NCBI GenBank assembly: GCA_037953745.1
Contig: JBAKBP010000700.1
Coordinates: 70,001-134,000, forward strand
Direction: 5' to 3'
DNA length: 64,000 nt
Origin: Lithodes maja
Lineage: Eukaryota; Arthropoda; Malacostraca; Decapoda; Lithodidae
The notes under the pieces are model-generated. The model worked only from the letters and a program-made list of their open reading frames with translations. It was not told where the DNA came from and ran no database searches. A program made the translations under genes and the position numbers. This document shows positions 1-12,680 of the stretch, piece after piece (position 1 is the stretch's first letter; each line of letters opens with the position of its first letter).

Positions 1-1670
1 TATTATAATAGACTATGAGTAATACTACTATACTACGACTACTACTACTACTACTGAATTATAATATTATAATAGACTATGAGTAATACTACTATACTAC
101 GACTACTACTACTACTACTGAATTATAATATTATAATAGACTATGAGTAATACTACTATACTACGACTACTACTACTACTACTGAATTATAATATTATAA
201 TAGACTATGAGTAATACTACTATACTATGACTACTACTACTACTACTGAATTATAATATTATAATAGACTATGAGTAATACTACTATACTACGACTACTA
301 CTACTACTACTGAATAATAATATTATAATAGACTATGAGTAATACTACTATACTACGACTACTACTACTACTACTGAATTATAATATTATAATAGACTAT
401 GAGTAATACTACTATACTACGACTACTACTACTACTACTGAATTATAATATTATAATAGACTATGAGTAATACTTCTATACTACGACTACTACTACTACT
501 ACTGAATTATAATATTATAATAGACTGAGTAATACTACTATACTACGACTACTACTACTACTACTGAATTATAATATTATAATAGACTATGAGTAATACT
601 ACTATACTACGACTACTACTACTACTACTGAATTATAATATTATAATAGACTATGAGTAATACTACTATACTACGACTACTACTACTACTCCTGAATTAT
701 AATATTATAATAGACTATGAGTAATACTACTATACTACGACTACTACTACTACTACTGAATTATAATATTATAATAGACTATGAGTAATACTACTATACT
801 ACGACTACTACTACTACTACTGAATTATAATATTATAATAGACTATGAGTAATACTACTATACTACGACTACTACTACTACTACTGAATTATAATATTAT
901 AATAGACTATGAGTAATACTACTATACTACGACTACTACTACTACTACTGAATTATAATATTACAATAGACTATGAGTAATACTACTATACTACGACTAC
1001 TACTACTACTACTGAATTATATTATTATAATAGACTATGAGTAATACTACTATACTACGACTACTACTACTACTACTGAATTATAATATTATAATAGACT
1101 ATGAGTAATACTACTATACTACGACTACTACTACTACTACTGAATTATAATATTATAATAGACTATGAGTAATACTACTATACTACGACTACTACTACTA
1201 CTACTGAATTATAATATTATAATAGACTATGAGTAATACTACTATACTACGACTACTACTACTGAATTATAATATTATAATAGACTATGAGTAATACTAC
1301 TATACTACGACTACTACTACTACTACTGAATTATAATATTATAATAGACTATGAGTAATACTACTATACTACGACTACTACTACTACTGAATTATAATAT
1401 TATAATAGACTATGAGTAATACTACTATACTACGACTACTACTACTACTACTGAATTATAATATTATAATAGACTATGAGTAATACTACTATACTACGAC
1501 TACTACTACTACTACTGAATTATAATATTATAATAGACTATGAGTAATACTACTATACTACGACTACTACTACTACTACTGAATTATAATAGACTATGAG
1601 TAATACTACTATACTACGACTTCTACTACTACTACTGAATTATAATATTATAATAGACTATGAGTAATAC
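1..1670. repeat. 64-bp satellite array, segment 1
   Basis: Head-to-tail copies of a 64-bp unit (TATTATAATAGACTATGAGT, then TACTACTATACTACG, a run of ACT triplets and GAATTATAA). Most units are near identical; variation is mainly in the number of ACT triplets (4-6) and a few single-base changes. Two shortened units lie near 1253 and 1380, and one unit near 1580 lacks the TATTATAAT start. No credible coding potential. The array begins before the window. Confidence 0.98.
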
Positions 1671-2225
1671 TTTTTTTTTTTTTTTTTTTTATATATTCCA
1701 ACTTACTTCCTCTCGGGCATAGGCTGAGAGCCTTAACATTCACCGCTTTACAATGAACAGTGAAGCCCGTGAGGTCTTGTTCCAGTCTAGGGAGTGAGAC
1801 ATGTGAAGCACGTAGAGTATACAACGAGCACCTGCCATCTTGCCTTCACATGAGGCACGGTGCTCACTCATGGCCCGAAACGACCCCATCTCTGAAGCCA
1901 CCTCGTTCCCGTGCTTCACTGTCTCAACCCCTACACTCGGACTCTCACACTTACACACACACAACGCCACCTGTTGAGCAGGTAACTCATCAGGCATTGC
2001 ACCCCTATAGCATATTTTGAATATGGGAATATTCATACAGTGCTATTTAATCAGGGAACAATGAGGGTATTTTATTGACGTTTCGGTGGGCTTGTGGTAA
2101 TGCACTGATACCAGGTACAGCACAAATTCCATCCCAATAATATCTTCCCATTGATACATCGGGATTTGAACCCGGGACCTTTGGATTACCAGGCCAGTGG
2201 CAAGACCACTCCACCACACCTCCCC
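1671..2225 (-). mobile_element. tRNA-derived SINE, copy 1 in satellite
   Basis: A 555-bp insertion in the satellite, read on the minus strand. Its 5' end (near 2225) is tRNA-like, with a box A-like TGGTGGAGTGG and a box B GGTTCAAATCC that would form an internal RNA polymerase III promoter. A unique body follows, and the 3' end is a 20-base A tail (the T run at 1671-1690). The small ORFs on both strands inside it are incidental. Copy 2 looks identical, and a diverged copy lies at 58594-59100. Confidence 0.9.
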
Positions 2226-2861
2226 TAGTACTATATACTACTATACTACGACTACTACTACTACTACTGAATTATAATATTATAATAGACTATGAGTAAT
2301 ACTACTATACTACGACTACTACTACTACTACTGAATTATAATATTATAATAGACTATGAGTAATACTACTATACTACGACTACTACTACTACTACTGAAT
2401 TATAATATTATAATAGACTATGAGTAATACTACTATACTACGACTACTACTACTGAATTATAATATTATAATAGACTATGAGTAATACTACTATACTACG
2501 ACTACTACTACTACTACTGAATTATAATATTATAATAGACTATGAGTAATACTACTATACTACGACTACTACTACTACTGAATTATAATATTATAATAGA
2601 CTATGAGTAATACTACTATACTACGACTACTACTACTACTACTGAATTATAATATTATAATAGACTATGAGTAATACTACTATACTACGAATACTACTAC
2701 TACTACTGAATTATAATATTATAATAGACTATGAGTAATACTACTATACTACGACTACTACTACTACTACTGAATTATAATAGACTATGAGTAATACTAC
2801 TATACTACGACTACTACTACTACTACTGAATTATAATATTATAATAGACTATGAGTAATAC
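2226..2861. repeat. 64-bp satellite array, segment 2
   Basis: Same 64-bp unit as segment 1. It carries the same order of length variants as the units before the first SINE: a short unit near 2444, a medium-short one near 2571 and a start-truncated one near 2771. Each is exactly 1191 bp from its counterpart upstream, so this segment plus the next SINE is a duplicate of the preceding block. Confidence 0.97.
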
Positions 2862-3416
2862 TTTTTTTTTTTTTTTTTTTTATATATTCCAACTTACTTC
2901 CTCTCGGGCATAGGCTGAGAGCCTTAACATTCACCGCTTTACAATGAACAGTGAAGCCCGTGAGGTCTTGTTCCAGTCTAGGGAGTGAGACATGTGAAGC
3001 ACGTAGAGTATACAACGAGCACCTGCCATCTTGCCTTCACATGAGGCACGGTGCTCACTCATGGCCCGAAACGACCCCATCTCTGAAGCCACCTCGTTCC
3101 CGTGCTTCACTGTCTCAACCCCTACACTCGGACTCTCACACTTACACACACACAACGCCACCTGTTGAGCAGGTAACTCATCAGGCATTGCACCCCTATA
3201 GCATATTTTGAATATGGGAATATTCATACAGTGCTATTTAATCAGGGAACAATGAGGGTATTTTATTGACGTTTCGGTGGGCTTGTGGTAATGCACTGAT
3301 ACCAGGTACAGCACAAATTCCATCCCAATAATATCTTCCCATTGATACATCGGGATTTGAACCCGGGACCTTTGGATTACCAGGCCAGTGGCAAGACCAC
3401 TCCACCACACCTCCCC
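2862..3416 (-). mobile_element. tRNA-derived SINE, copy 2 (duplicate of copy 1)
   Basis: Same length (555 bp) and apparently the same sequence as the SINE at 1671-2225, including the 20-base poly-T and the tRNA-like end. Its distance from copy 1 is 1191 bp, and the flanking satellite variants match too. It was therefore produced by duplication of satellite plus SINE, not by a second retrotransposition. Confidence 0.93.
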
Positions 3417-5794
3417 TAGTACTATATACTACTATACTACGACTACTACTACTACTACTGAATTATAATATTATAATAGACTATGAGTAATACTACTATA
3501 CTACGACTACTACTACTACTACTGAATTATAATATTATAATAGACTATGAGTAATACTACTATACTACGACTACTACTACTACTACAGAATTATAATATT
3601 ATAATAGACTATGAGTAATACTACTATACTACGACTACTACTACTACTACTGAATTATAATATTATAATAGACTATGAGTAATACTACTATACTACGACT
3701 ACTACTACTACTACTGAATTATAATATTATAATAGACTATGAGTAATACTACTATACTACGACTACTACTACTACTACTGAATTATAATATTATAATAGA
3801 CTATGAGTAATACTACTATACTACGACTACTACTACTGAATTATAATATTATAATTGACTATGAGTAATACTACTATACTACGACTAGTACTACTACTAC
3901 TGAATTATAATATTATAATAGACTATGAGTAACACTACTATACTACGACTACTACTACTACTACTGAATTATAATATTATAATAGACTATGAGTAATACT
4001 ACTATACTACGACTACTACTACTACTACTGAATTATAATATTATAATAGACTATGAGTAATACTACTATACTACGACTACTACTACTACTACTGAATTAT
4101 AATATTATAATAGACTATGAGTAATACTACTATACTACGACTACTACTACTACTACTGAATTATAATATTATAATAGACTATGAGTAATACTACTATACT
4201 ACGACTACTACTACTACTACTGAATTATAATATTATAATAGACTATGAGTAATACTACTATACTACGACTACTACTACTACTACTGAATTATAATATTAT
4301 AATAGACTATGAGTAATACTACTATACTACGACTACTACTACTACTACTGAATTATAATATTATAATAGACTGAGTAATACTACTATACTACGACTACTA
4401 CTACTACTACTGAATTATAATATTATAATAGACTATGAGTAATACTACTATACTACGACTACTACTACTACTACTGAATTATAATATTATAATAGACTAT
4501 GAGTAATACTACTATACTACGACTACTACTACTACTACTGAATTATAATATTATAATAGACTATGAGTAATACTACTATACTACGACTACTACTACTACT
4601 ACTGAATTATAATATTATAATAGACTATGAGTAATACTACTATACTACGACTACTACTACTACTACTGAATTATAATATTATAATAGACTATGAGTAATA
4701 CTACTATACTACGACTACTACGACTACTACTACTACTACTGAATTATAATATTATAATAGACTATGAGTAATACTACTATACTACGGCTACTACTACTAC
4801 TACTACTGAATTATAATATTATAATAGACTATGAGTAATACTACTATACTACGACTACTACTACTACTACTGAATTATAATATTATAATAGACTATGAGT
4901 AATACTACTATACTACGACTACTACTACTACTACTGAATTATAATATTATAATAGACTATGAGTAATACTACTATACTACGACTACTACTACTACTACTG
5001 AATTATAATATTATAATAGACTATGAGTAATACTACTATACTACGACTACTACTACTACTACTGAATTATAATATTATAATAGACAATGAGTAATACTAC
5101 TATACTACGACTACTACTACTACTACTGAATTATAATATTATAATAGACTATGAGTAATACTACTATACTACGACTACTACTACTACTACTGAATTATAA
5201 TATTATAATAGACTATGAGTAATACTACTATACTACGACTACTACTACTACTACTGAATTATAATATTATAATAGACTATGAGTAATACTACTATACTAC
5301 ATACTACTACTACTGAATTATAATATTATAATAGACTATGAGTAATACTACTATACTACGACTACTACTACTACTACTGAATTATAATATTATAATAGAC
5401 GATGAGTAATACTACTATACTACGACTACTACTACTACTACTGAATTATAATATTATAATAGACTATGAGTAATACTACTATACTACGACTACTACTACT
5501 ACTACTGAATTATAATATTATAATAGACTATGAGTAATACTACTATCTATACTACGACTACTACTACTACTACTGAATTATAATATTATAATAGACTATG
5601 AGTAATACTACTATACTACGACTACTACTACTACTACTGAATTATAATATTATAATAGACTATGAGTAATACTACTATACTACGACTACTACTACTACTA
5701 CTGAATTATAATATTATAATAGACTATGAGTAATACTACTATACTACTACTACTACTACTACTACTGAATTATAATATTATAATAGACTATGAG
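3417..5794. repeat. 64-bp satellite array, segment 3
   Basis: About 37 copies of the 64-bp unit with sparse point changes (for example near 3580, 3856 and 4786) and a few ACT-number variants. No coding or regulatory feature is seen. Confidence 0.97.
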
Positions 5795-8700
5795 TTTTTT
5801 TTTTTTTTTTTTTTTCTATGTGATTGAGGGAGGCAAAAGGCATAACTGCCTATAGCGAGTGCCTCCCCCATAGTTGAAAGAGTGACAGGGCCAAAATCAA
5901 GGGACGTTTGAGCCAAAATGCCTGGACACACGGAGTTTGAAGCAATTTAAGTCATAGGAAGAGGGAAAGACTGATTCTGGGAGAGAGTTCCAGAGCTCAG
6001 ATGTTGAGTAGAAGAAAGTTTGAGAGTAACGTTTCACTCTTGGGTTGGAGAGTTGCACAGAGTAGGGGTGGGATTGAGTTGCAAGACGGGTACCACGTGC
6101 CCTACGTAAAGGAGGTGGTATGCACTGGGATAGCTCTGAGGAACACTGATTATTATAGTAGCGATAGAATAGCGAGAGAGATGCAACATTGCGGCGGAGA
6201 GAGAGAGATTGCAGAGAGTTGGTGAGTGGACGGGAGTTAATGATACGAAAGGCCTTCCTTTCAACTTTGTCTAGGAGAGCGGTGTGAGAGGAACCTCCCC
6301 ACACATGTGAACAATACTCAATACAAGGGCGCACTATGCCCCTGTACAGAGCAAGAAGCTGTGCAGGGGAAAAGAACCCCCTAAGGCGATTGAGCACACC
6401 CAGCTTCTGGGAGGCTGCCTTAGCAAGACTGGTAATATGGTCCTTCCAAATGAGAGCAGAAGAAAAAGAGACACCAAGAATATTGAGAGAAGATGAAGGG
6501 TTGATTTTTGTATTGTTGAAGAATAAGGGATAGTCCGCTGGGAGATCCTGACGGGTAGATAGATGGAGAAATTGGGTTTTGGAAGCATTAAAGTTAACAA
6601 GGTTTTCTCTGCCCCAATTGGAAATAGTATTTAGATCAGAATTTAAGAGTTCTATGGCTTCATTACGTTTGTCGTTGAGGGATTGCTGGCTGGGGCGTTC
6701 TGAAAAACTAATGGAGTAGTGTAAGGTTGAGTCGTCTGCGTATGAATGGATGGGAATTAAGGTACAGTTAAGGAGATCATTTATAAAAATTAGAAAGAGA
6801 ATAGGAGATAGGACAGAGCCCTGAGGAACACCGGAGTTTATAGGGTGAGGAAGTGAACAATGGCCGTCCACAACCGCAGCTATGGAACGGCCGGAAAGGA
6901 AATTAGAGACAAAGGCACAGATGGAGGGATAGAAACCGAAGGAGGGTAGTTTAGAAATTAAAGATTTATGCCAGACTCTATCGAAGGCTTTCGATATGTC
7001 TAGTGCAATAGAAAAAGTCTCACCGAAGTCCCGAAAGGAGGATGACCAAGAGTTAGTAAGATATGAAAGAAGATCACCAGTAGAGCGACCCTTAAGGAAG
7101 CCATACTGGCGATCTGAGAGCAGATTATGAGAAGAGAAATGCTTAAGAAATTTGGAAGCAAGAATAGTTTCAAAAACTTTAGAAAGACAAGAGATAAGAG
7201 CAATTGGACGATAGTTGGAGGGTTGAGAGCGGTCACCCTTCTTTGGGACAGGTTGAATGTGAGCAAACTTCCAGCATGAAGGGAAGACGTTAGAGGATAG
7301 ACAGAGACGAAAGAGTTTGCCTAGGCAGGGAGTCAGCACGGAAGCACAGTTTTTGAGAACAACAGGAGGAACACCGTCCGGACCGTACGCCTTATTAGTG
7401 TTAAGCCCAGAGAGGGTAGAAAGTACATCTTTAGAAGAGATTAGGATATTAGGCATAAGTAAGAGAGAGGAGGGCGGAGAGGGAGGAATAGCACCGGAAT
7501 CATCCAAGGTGGAGTTTCTAGCAAAAGTTTGAGCGAAGAGTTTAGCTTTGTCAGAGGAAGAAGTGATGGTTGTGCCATCAGAGTGGGAAAGGGGAGGGAA
7601 AGACGAGGAAGAGAAATTGTTGGAGAGGTTTTTGGCTAGATGCCAGAAAGCTTGGGAAGAGCTAGAGTTGGATAGTTCAGTGCATTTATTATTGATGAAA
7701 GAGTGTTTGGCAAGTCGAAGAACAGATTTGGCTTGATTCCGGGCAGAAACATATGAAGAATGAGAGTCTTGAGTTTTAAGGCGTCGGTACCGTTTGAATG
7801 CTTCCTCCTTATTGCGGACAGCAGTAGAACAGGCGTGAGTAAACCAAGATTTTTTAGCATTAGTCTGAGAGAAAGAGAATGGAATGTATGCTTCCATGCC
7901 CGATAGGATTACCTCGGTAATGCGTTCAGCACTCTCCGAGGGTCCCCGGCCATGGAAGCAGAAATCAGTCCATGGGAAATCAAAGAAGTACTGCCGAAGA
8001 GCCTCCCAGTCGGCAGCGCCAAAGTGCCACAAGCGCCGCCGGCTAGGAGGATCGGGTGGCTGTACTGGAGAGATAGGACAGGTGACAGAGATAAGTTTAT
8101 GGTCGGAGGAGCCCAAAGGAGAGAAAAGATCGACAGTATAAGAAGAAGGGTTAGAAGTTAGAAACAGGTCAAGAATGTTGGGCCGATCTCCGATGCGATC
8201 CGGGATACGGGTGGGTTGCTGAACTAACTGCTCTAGGTCATTTAGGATAGAAAAGACGTAGGCTTGTTCACCAGGTGGATCAGTAGTGAGAGAGGAGAGC
8301 CATTGGCGGTGGTGAACGTTGAAATCTCCTAAGATGGAGATTTCTGAGAAAGGAGAAATGGATAGAATGTGTTCCACTGTAGAGTTTAGATAGTCAAAGA
8401 ATTTAGGAAAGTTGGTAGAGTTAGGGGAAAGATAGACAGCACAGAAATATTTAGTAAGAGAATGACAGGAAAGTTTGAGCCATAAAGTTGAGAATTCAGA
8501 GGAGTCGAAATCGGGAACACGAGAGCAAGTGAGTTTGTTGTGCACATATGCACAACATCCGCCATTGGCTTTGAAACTAGGATAGAGAAAGTAGGAGGAT
8601 ACAGAGAAGGGGTTGCTGGATGTTGCTACAGACACCTGGGTTTCGGTGAGGAAGAGAAGATCAGGTTTGTAGGAGGAGAGATGGTGCTCAACAGAGTGAA

Positions 8701-8812
8701 AGTTAGAGGAAAGTCCGCGAATGTTGCAGAAATTAATAGAAAGAGTAACAGGCCGAGGTCCAGGTAATTGTGTGGGGTCGTCAGGGGATGGTCGGTCGGG
8801 TGAGGGGGCATA
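5795..8812 (-). mobile_element. Jockey-like LINE inserted in satellite (copy A1)
   Basis: A 3.0-kb non-LTR retrotransposon on the minus strand. The 3' end is a 21-base A tail (T run 5795-5815) after a short 3' UTR; the 5' end is near 8812, where satellite resumes. One long endonuclease-reverse transcriptase frame fills it and no ORF1 is present, so the copy is 5' truncated. The same family recurs on the plus strand at 39258-40344 and 52900-53130. Satellite units on either side are undisturbed, so the insertion is young relative to the array. Confidence 0.92.
5897..8809 (-). CDS. LINE ORF2: AP endonuclease plus reverse transcriptase
   Basis: An open frame of about 971 codons that needs no ATG at its left end. 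It is open to the 5' edge of the insertion; the first residues of the endonuclease (NFCNIRGL, then LTETQ) lie upstream of the GTG at 8635, so a later start would remove catalytic positions. Order: APE-type endonuclease (GDFNVHH around residue 160, then GSSDHKL), linker, reverse transcriptase (KAYGPDGVPP, SNYRPI, DISKAFDRVW, GVPQGSVLSP, then the catalytic SYADDS), and a C-terminal thumb region with an EYCSHVWGG motif. It would nick DNA and prime cDNA synthesis at the target. No internal stop is seen. Jockey-group assignment is by resemblance and is moderate. Confidence 0.9.
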   Translation of the reverse strand, partial: APSPDRPSPDDPTQLPGPRPVTLSINFCNIRGLSSNFHSVEHHLSSYKPDLLFLTETQVSVATSSNPFSVSSYFLYPSFKANGGCCAYVHNKLTCSRVPDFDSSEFSTLWLKLSCHSLTKYFCAVYLSPNSTNFPKFFDYLNSTVEHILSISPFSEISILGDFNVHHRQWLSSLTTDPPGEQAYVFSILNDLEQLVQQPTRIPDRIGDRPNILDLFLTSNPSSYTVDLFSPLGSSDHKLISVTCPISPVQPPDPPSRRRLWHFGAADWEALRQYFFDFPWTDFCFHGRGPSESAERITEVILSGMEAYIPFSFSQTNAKKSWFTHACSTAVRNKEEAFKRYRRLKTQDSHSSYVSARNQAKSVLRLAKHSFINNKCTELSNSSSSQAFWHLAKNLSNNFSSSSFPPLSHSDGTTITSSSDKAKLFAQTFARNSTLDDSGAIPPSPPSSLLLMPNILISSKDVLSTLSGLNTNKAYGPDGVPPVVLKNCASVLTPCLGKLFRLCLSSNVFPSCWKFAHIQPVPKKGDRSQPSNYRPIALISCLSKVFETILASKFLKHFSSHNLLSDRQYGFLKGRSTGDLLSYLTNSWSSSFRDFGETFSIALDISKAFDRVWHKSLISKLPSFGFYPSICAFVSNFLSGRSIAAVVDGHCSLPHPINSGVPQGSVLSPILFLIFINDLLNCTLIPIHSYADDSTLHYSISFSERPSQQSLNDKRNEAIELLNSDLNTISNWGRENLVNFNASKTQFLHLSTRQDLPADYPLFFNNTKINPSSSLNILGVSFSSALIWKDHITSLAKAASQKLGVLNRLRGFFSPAQLLALYRGIVRPCIEYCSHVWGGSSHTALLDKVERKAFRIINSRPLTNSLQSLSLRRNVASLSLFYRYYNNQCSSELSQCIPPPLRRARGTRLATQSHPYSVQLSNPRVKRYSQTFFYSTSELWNSLPESVFPSSYDLNCFKLRVSRHFGSNVP

Positions 8813-11800
8813 TAGTAATACTACTATACTACGACTACTACTACTACTACTACTGAATTATAATATTATAATAGACTATGAGTAATACTACTATACTACG
8901 ACTACTACTACTACTACTGAATTATAATATTATAATAGACTATGAGTAATACTACTATACTACGACTACTACTACTACTACTGAATTATAATATTATAAT
9001 AGACTATGAGTAATACTACTATACTACGACTACTACTACTACTACTGAATTATAATATTATAATAGACTATGAGTAATACTACTATACTACGACTACTAC
9101 TACTACTACTGAATTATAATATTATAATAGACTATGAGTAATACTACTATACTACGACTACTACTACTACTACTGAATTATAATATTATAATAGACTATG
9201 AGTAATACTACTATACTACGACTACTACTACTACTACTGAATTATAATATTATAATAGACTATGAGTAATACTACTATACTACGACTACTACTACTACTA
9301 CTGAATTATAATATTATAATAGACTATGAGTAATACTACTATACTATGACTACTACTACTACTACTGAATTATAATATTATAATAGACTATGAGTAATAC
9401 TACTATACTACGACTACTACTACTACTACTGAATTATAATATTATAATAGACTATGAGTAATACTACTATACTACGACTACTACTACTACTACTGAATTA
9501 TAATATTATAATAGACTATGAGTAATACTACTATACTACGACTACTACTACTACTACTGAATTATAATATTATAATAGACTATGAGTAATACTACTATAC
9601 TACGACTACTACTACTACTACTGAATTATAATATTATAATAGACTATGAGTAATACTACTATACTACGACTACTACTACTACTACTGAATTATAATATTA
9701 TAATAGACTATGAGTAATACTACTATACTACGACTACTACTACTACTACTGAATTATAATATTATAATAGACTATGAGTAATACTACTATACTACGACTA
9801 CTACTACTACTACTGAATTATAATATTATAATAGACTATGAGTAATACTACTATACTACGACTACTACTACTACTACTACTGAATTATAATATTATAATA
9901 GACTATGAGTAATACTACTATACTACGACTACTACTACTACTACTGAATTATAATATTATAATAGACTATGAGTAATACTACTATACTACGACTACTACT
10001 ACTACTACTGAATTATAATATTATAATAGACTATGAGTAATACTACTATACTACGACTACTACTACTACTACTGAATTATAATATTATAATAGACTATGA
10101 GTAATACTACTATACTACGACTACTACTACTACTACTGAATTATAATATTATAATAGACTATGAGTAATACTACTATACTACGACTACTACTACTACTAC
10201 TGAATTATAATATTATAATAGACTATGAGTAATACTACTATACTACGACTACTACTACTACTACTGAATTATAATATTATAATAGACTATGAGTAATACT
10301 ACTATACTACGACTACTACTACTACTACTGAATTATAATATTATAATAGACTATGAGTAATACTACTATACTACGACTACTACTACTACTACTGAATTAT
10401 AATATTATAATAGACTATGAGTAATACTACTATACTACGACTACTACTACTACTACTGAATTATAATATTATAATAGACTATGAGTAATACTACTATACT
10501 ACGACTACTACTACTACTACTGAATTATAATATTATAATAGACTATGAGTAATACTACTATACTACGACTACTACTACTACTACTGAATTATAATATTAT
10601 AATAGACTATGAGTAATACTACTATACTACGACTACTACTACTACTACTGAATTATAATATTATAATAGACTATGAGTAATACTACTATACTACGACTAC
10701 TACTACTACTACTGAATTATAATATTATAATAGACTATGAGTAATACTACTATACTACGACTACTACTACTACTACTGAATTATAATATTATAATAGACT
10801 ATGAGTAATACTACTATACTACGACTACTACTACTACTACTGAATTATAATATTATAATAGACTATGAGTAATACTACTATACTACGACTACTACTACTA
10901 CTACTGAATTATAATATTATAATAGACTATGAGTAATACTACTATACTACGACTACTACTACTACTACTGAATTATAATATTATAATAGACTATGAGTAA
11001 TACTACTATACTACGACTACTACTACTACTACTGAATTATAATATTATAATAGACTATGAGTAATACTACTATACTACGACTACTACTACTACTACTGAA
11101 TTATAATATTATAATAGACTATGAGTAATACTACTATACTACGACTACTACTACTACTACTGAATTATAATATTATAATAGACTATGAGTAATACTACTA
11201 TACTACGACTACTACTACTACTACTGAATTATAATATTATAATAGACTATGAGTAATACTACTATACTACGACTACTACTACTACTACTGAATTATAATA
11301 TTATAATAGACTATGAGTAATACTACTATACTACGACTACTACTACTACTACTGAATTATAATATTATAATAGACTATGAGTAATACTACTATACTACGA
11401 CTACTACTACTACTACTGAATTATAATATTATAATAGACTATGAGTAATACTACTATACTACGACTACTACTACTACTACTGAATTATAATATTATAATA
11501 GACTATGAGTAATACTACTATACTACGACTACTACTACTACTACTGAATTATAATATTATAATAGACTATGAGTAATACTACTATACTACGACTACTACT
11601 ACTACTACTGAATTATAATATTATAATAGACGAGTAATACTACTATACTACGACTACTACTACTACTACTGAATTATAATATTATAATAGACTATGAGTA
11701 ATACTACTATACTACGACTACTACTACTACTACTGAATTATAATATTATAATAGACTATGAGTAATACTACTATACTACGACTACTACTACTACTACTGA

Positions 11801-12038
11801 ATTATAATATTATAATAGACTATGAGTAATACTACTATACTACGACTACTACTACTACTACTGAATTATAATATTATAATAGACTATGAGTAATACTACT
11901 ATACTACGACTACTACTACTACTACTGAATTATAATATTATAATAGACTATGAGTAATACTACTATACTACGACTACTACTACTACTACTGAATTATAAT
12001 ATTATAATAGACTATGAGTAATACTACTATACTACGAC
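8813..12038. repeat. 64-bp satellite array, segment 4
   Basis: About 50 units of the same 64-bp satellite, more uniform than segments 1-3, with one deleted unit near 11630. The array stops in mid-unit at about 12038, exactly where the 3' end of the next LINE begins. Confidence 0.97.
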
Positions 12039-12251
12039 CACTCAGCCTGTGCAACCCCTCTTTGGACCCTAAACCAGGTCAGAACAGTCATCAAAGCATC
12101 CGACTTGGTAGTCATTCAGCTACTTACTATTCCGGGGTCAGCACTCAGACTCATCATCGTGGATTACTACTACTACATTGGTTTTTATTTAATATTGTTC
12201 ATACATTTTATTTTACAAGCATCAGATATTACTATTCAACACCATGCAACT

Positions 12252-12680
12252 TCAATCCAGTCTCCTTCCTATGCGACCCTCTGCCACTGCTGCCTCGTAG
12301 TCCACTTCTGCCACCGTCGCTGGTTGTGGTGCAGACAGTCTTGTTCCCCGCAGGCATAGTAGTGCTGATCTGAGCAACGAGAAAGATAGACGGCACCTCA
12401 TCCAGGCTACAACATGGCTCCTGGGCTGTTTCTTCTTCTCTGCGATGATCTCTGCAAGCCTTGAATAGAAGCACTGGGCCCTAGGTCCCATCCCTCCAGA
12501 TGTGGTGAAGACTAGTGGGGTAAAGCTGCCATGTTCGATATTTAAGATCCTTTCCCCATATGCCCTGACCTTCTCTTGTTCATTCCTCTTGTGTGCAGCC
12601 TCCAGAGACAGCCCGCTGTAGCTATGGGCCATTGGGTCGAATATTCTTACGTCAAAGATGCTCGCTGTGCTCTTGTCCAA
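12252..12680 (-). pseudogene. Frameshifted C-terminal part of the same endonuclease
   Basis: The second half of the restriction-like endonuclease, in a different frame from the main ORF. It contains FDVRIFDP, then an ERILNIEHG motif, TTSGGMGP and a conserved C-terminal WMRCRLSFSLLRSALLCLRG segment. Overlap with the end of the main ORF places the break within about 20 bp of 12660. Read together, the two frames cover a full-length RLE; as it stands this copy would make a nuclease-dead protein. Confidence 0.8.

Noticed and set aside
1671..2225. Hammerhead ribozyme in the SINE (GAAACGTCAATAAA on its sense strand)
   Set aside because: GAAAC is present but no CUGAUGA partner lies at a suitable distance upstream.
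1740..3227. Paired 98- and 86-codon frames on both strands of each SINE
   Set aside because: They sit inside non-coding SINE sequence and are duplicated only because the SINE is.
5897..8635. Starting the LINE ORF2 at 8635
   Set aside because: That codon is GTG within the endonuclease; conserved endonuclease residues lie upstream in the same open frame.
1..12038. Regularly spaced repeats that could suggest a CRISPR array
   Set aside because: The units are contiguous, with no unique spacers, and the DNA is eukaryotic; this is satellite.
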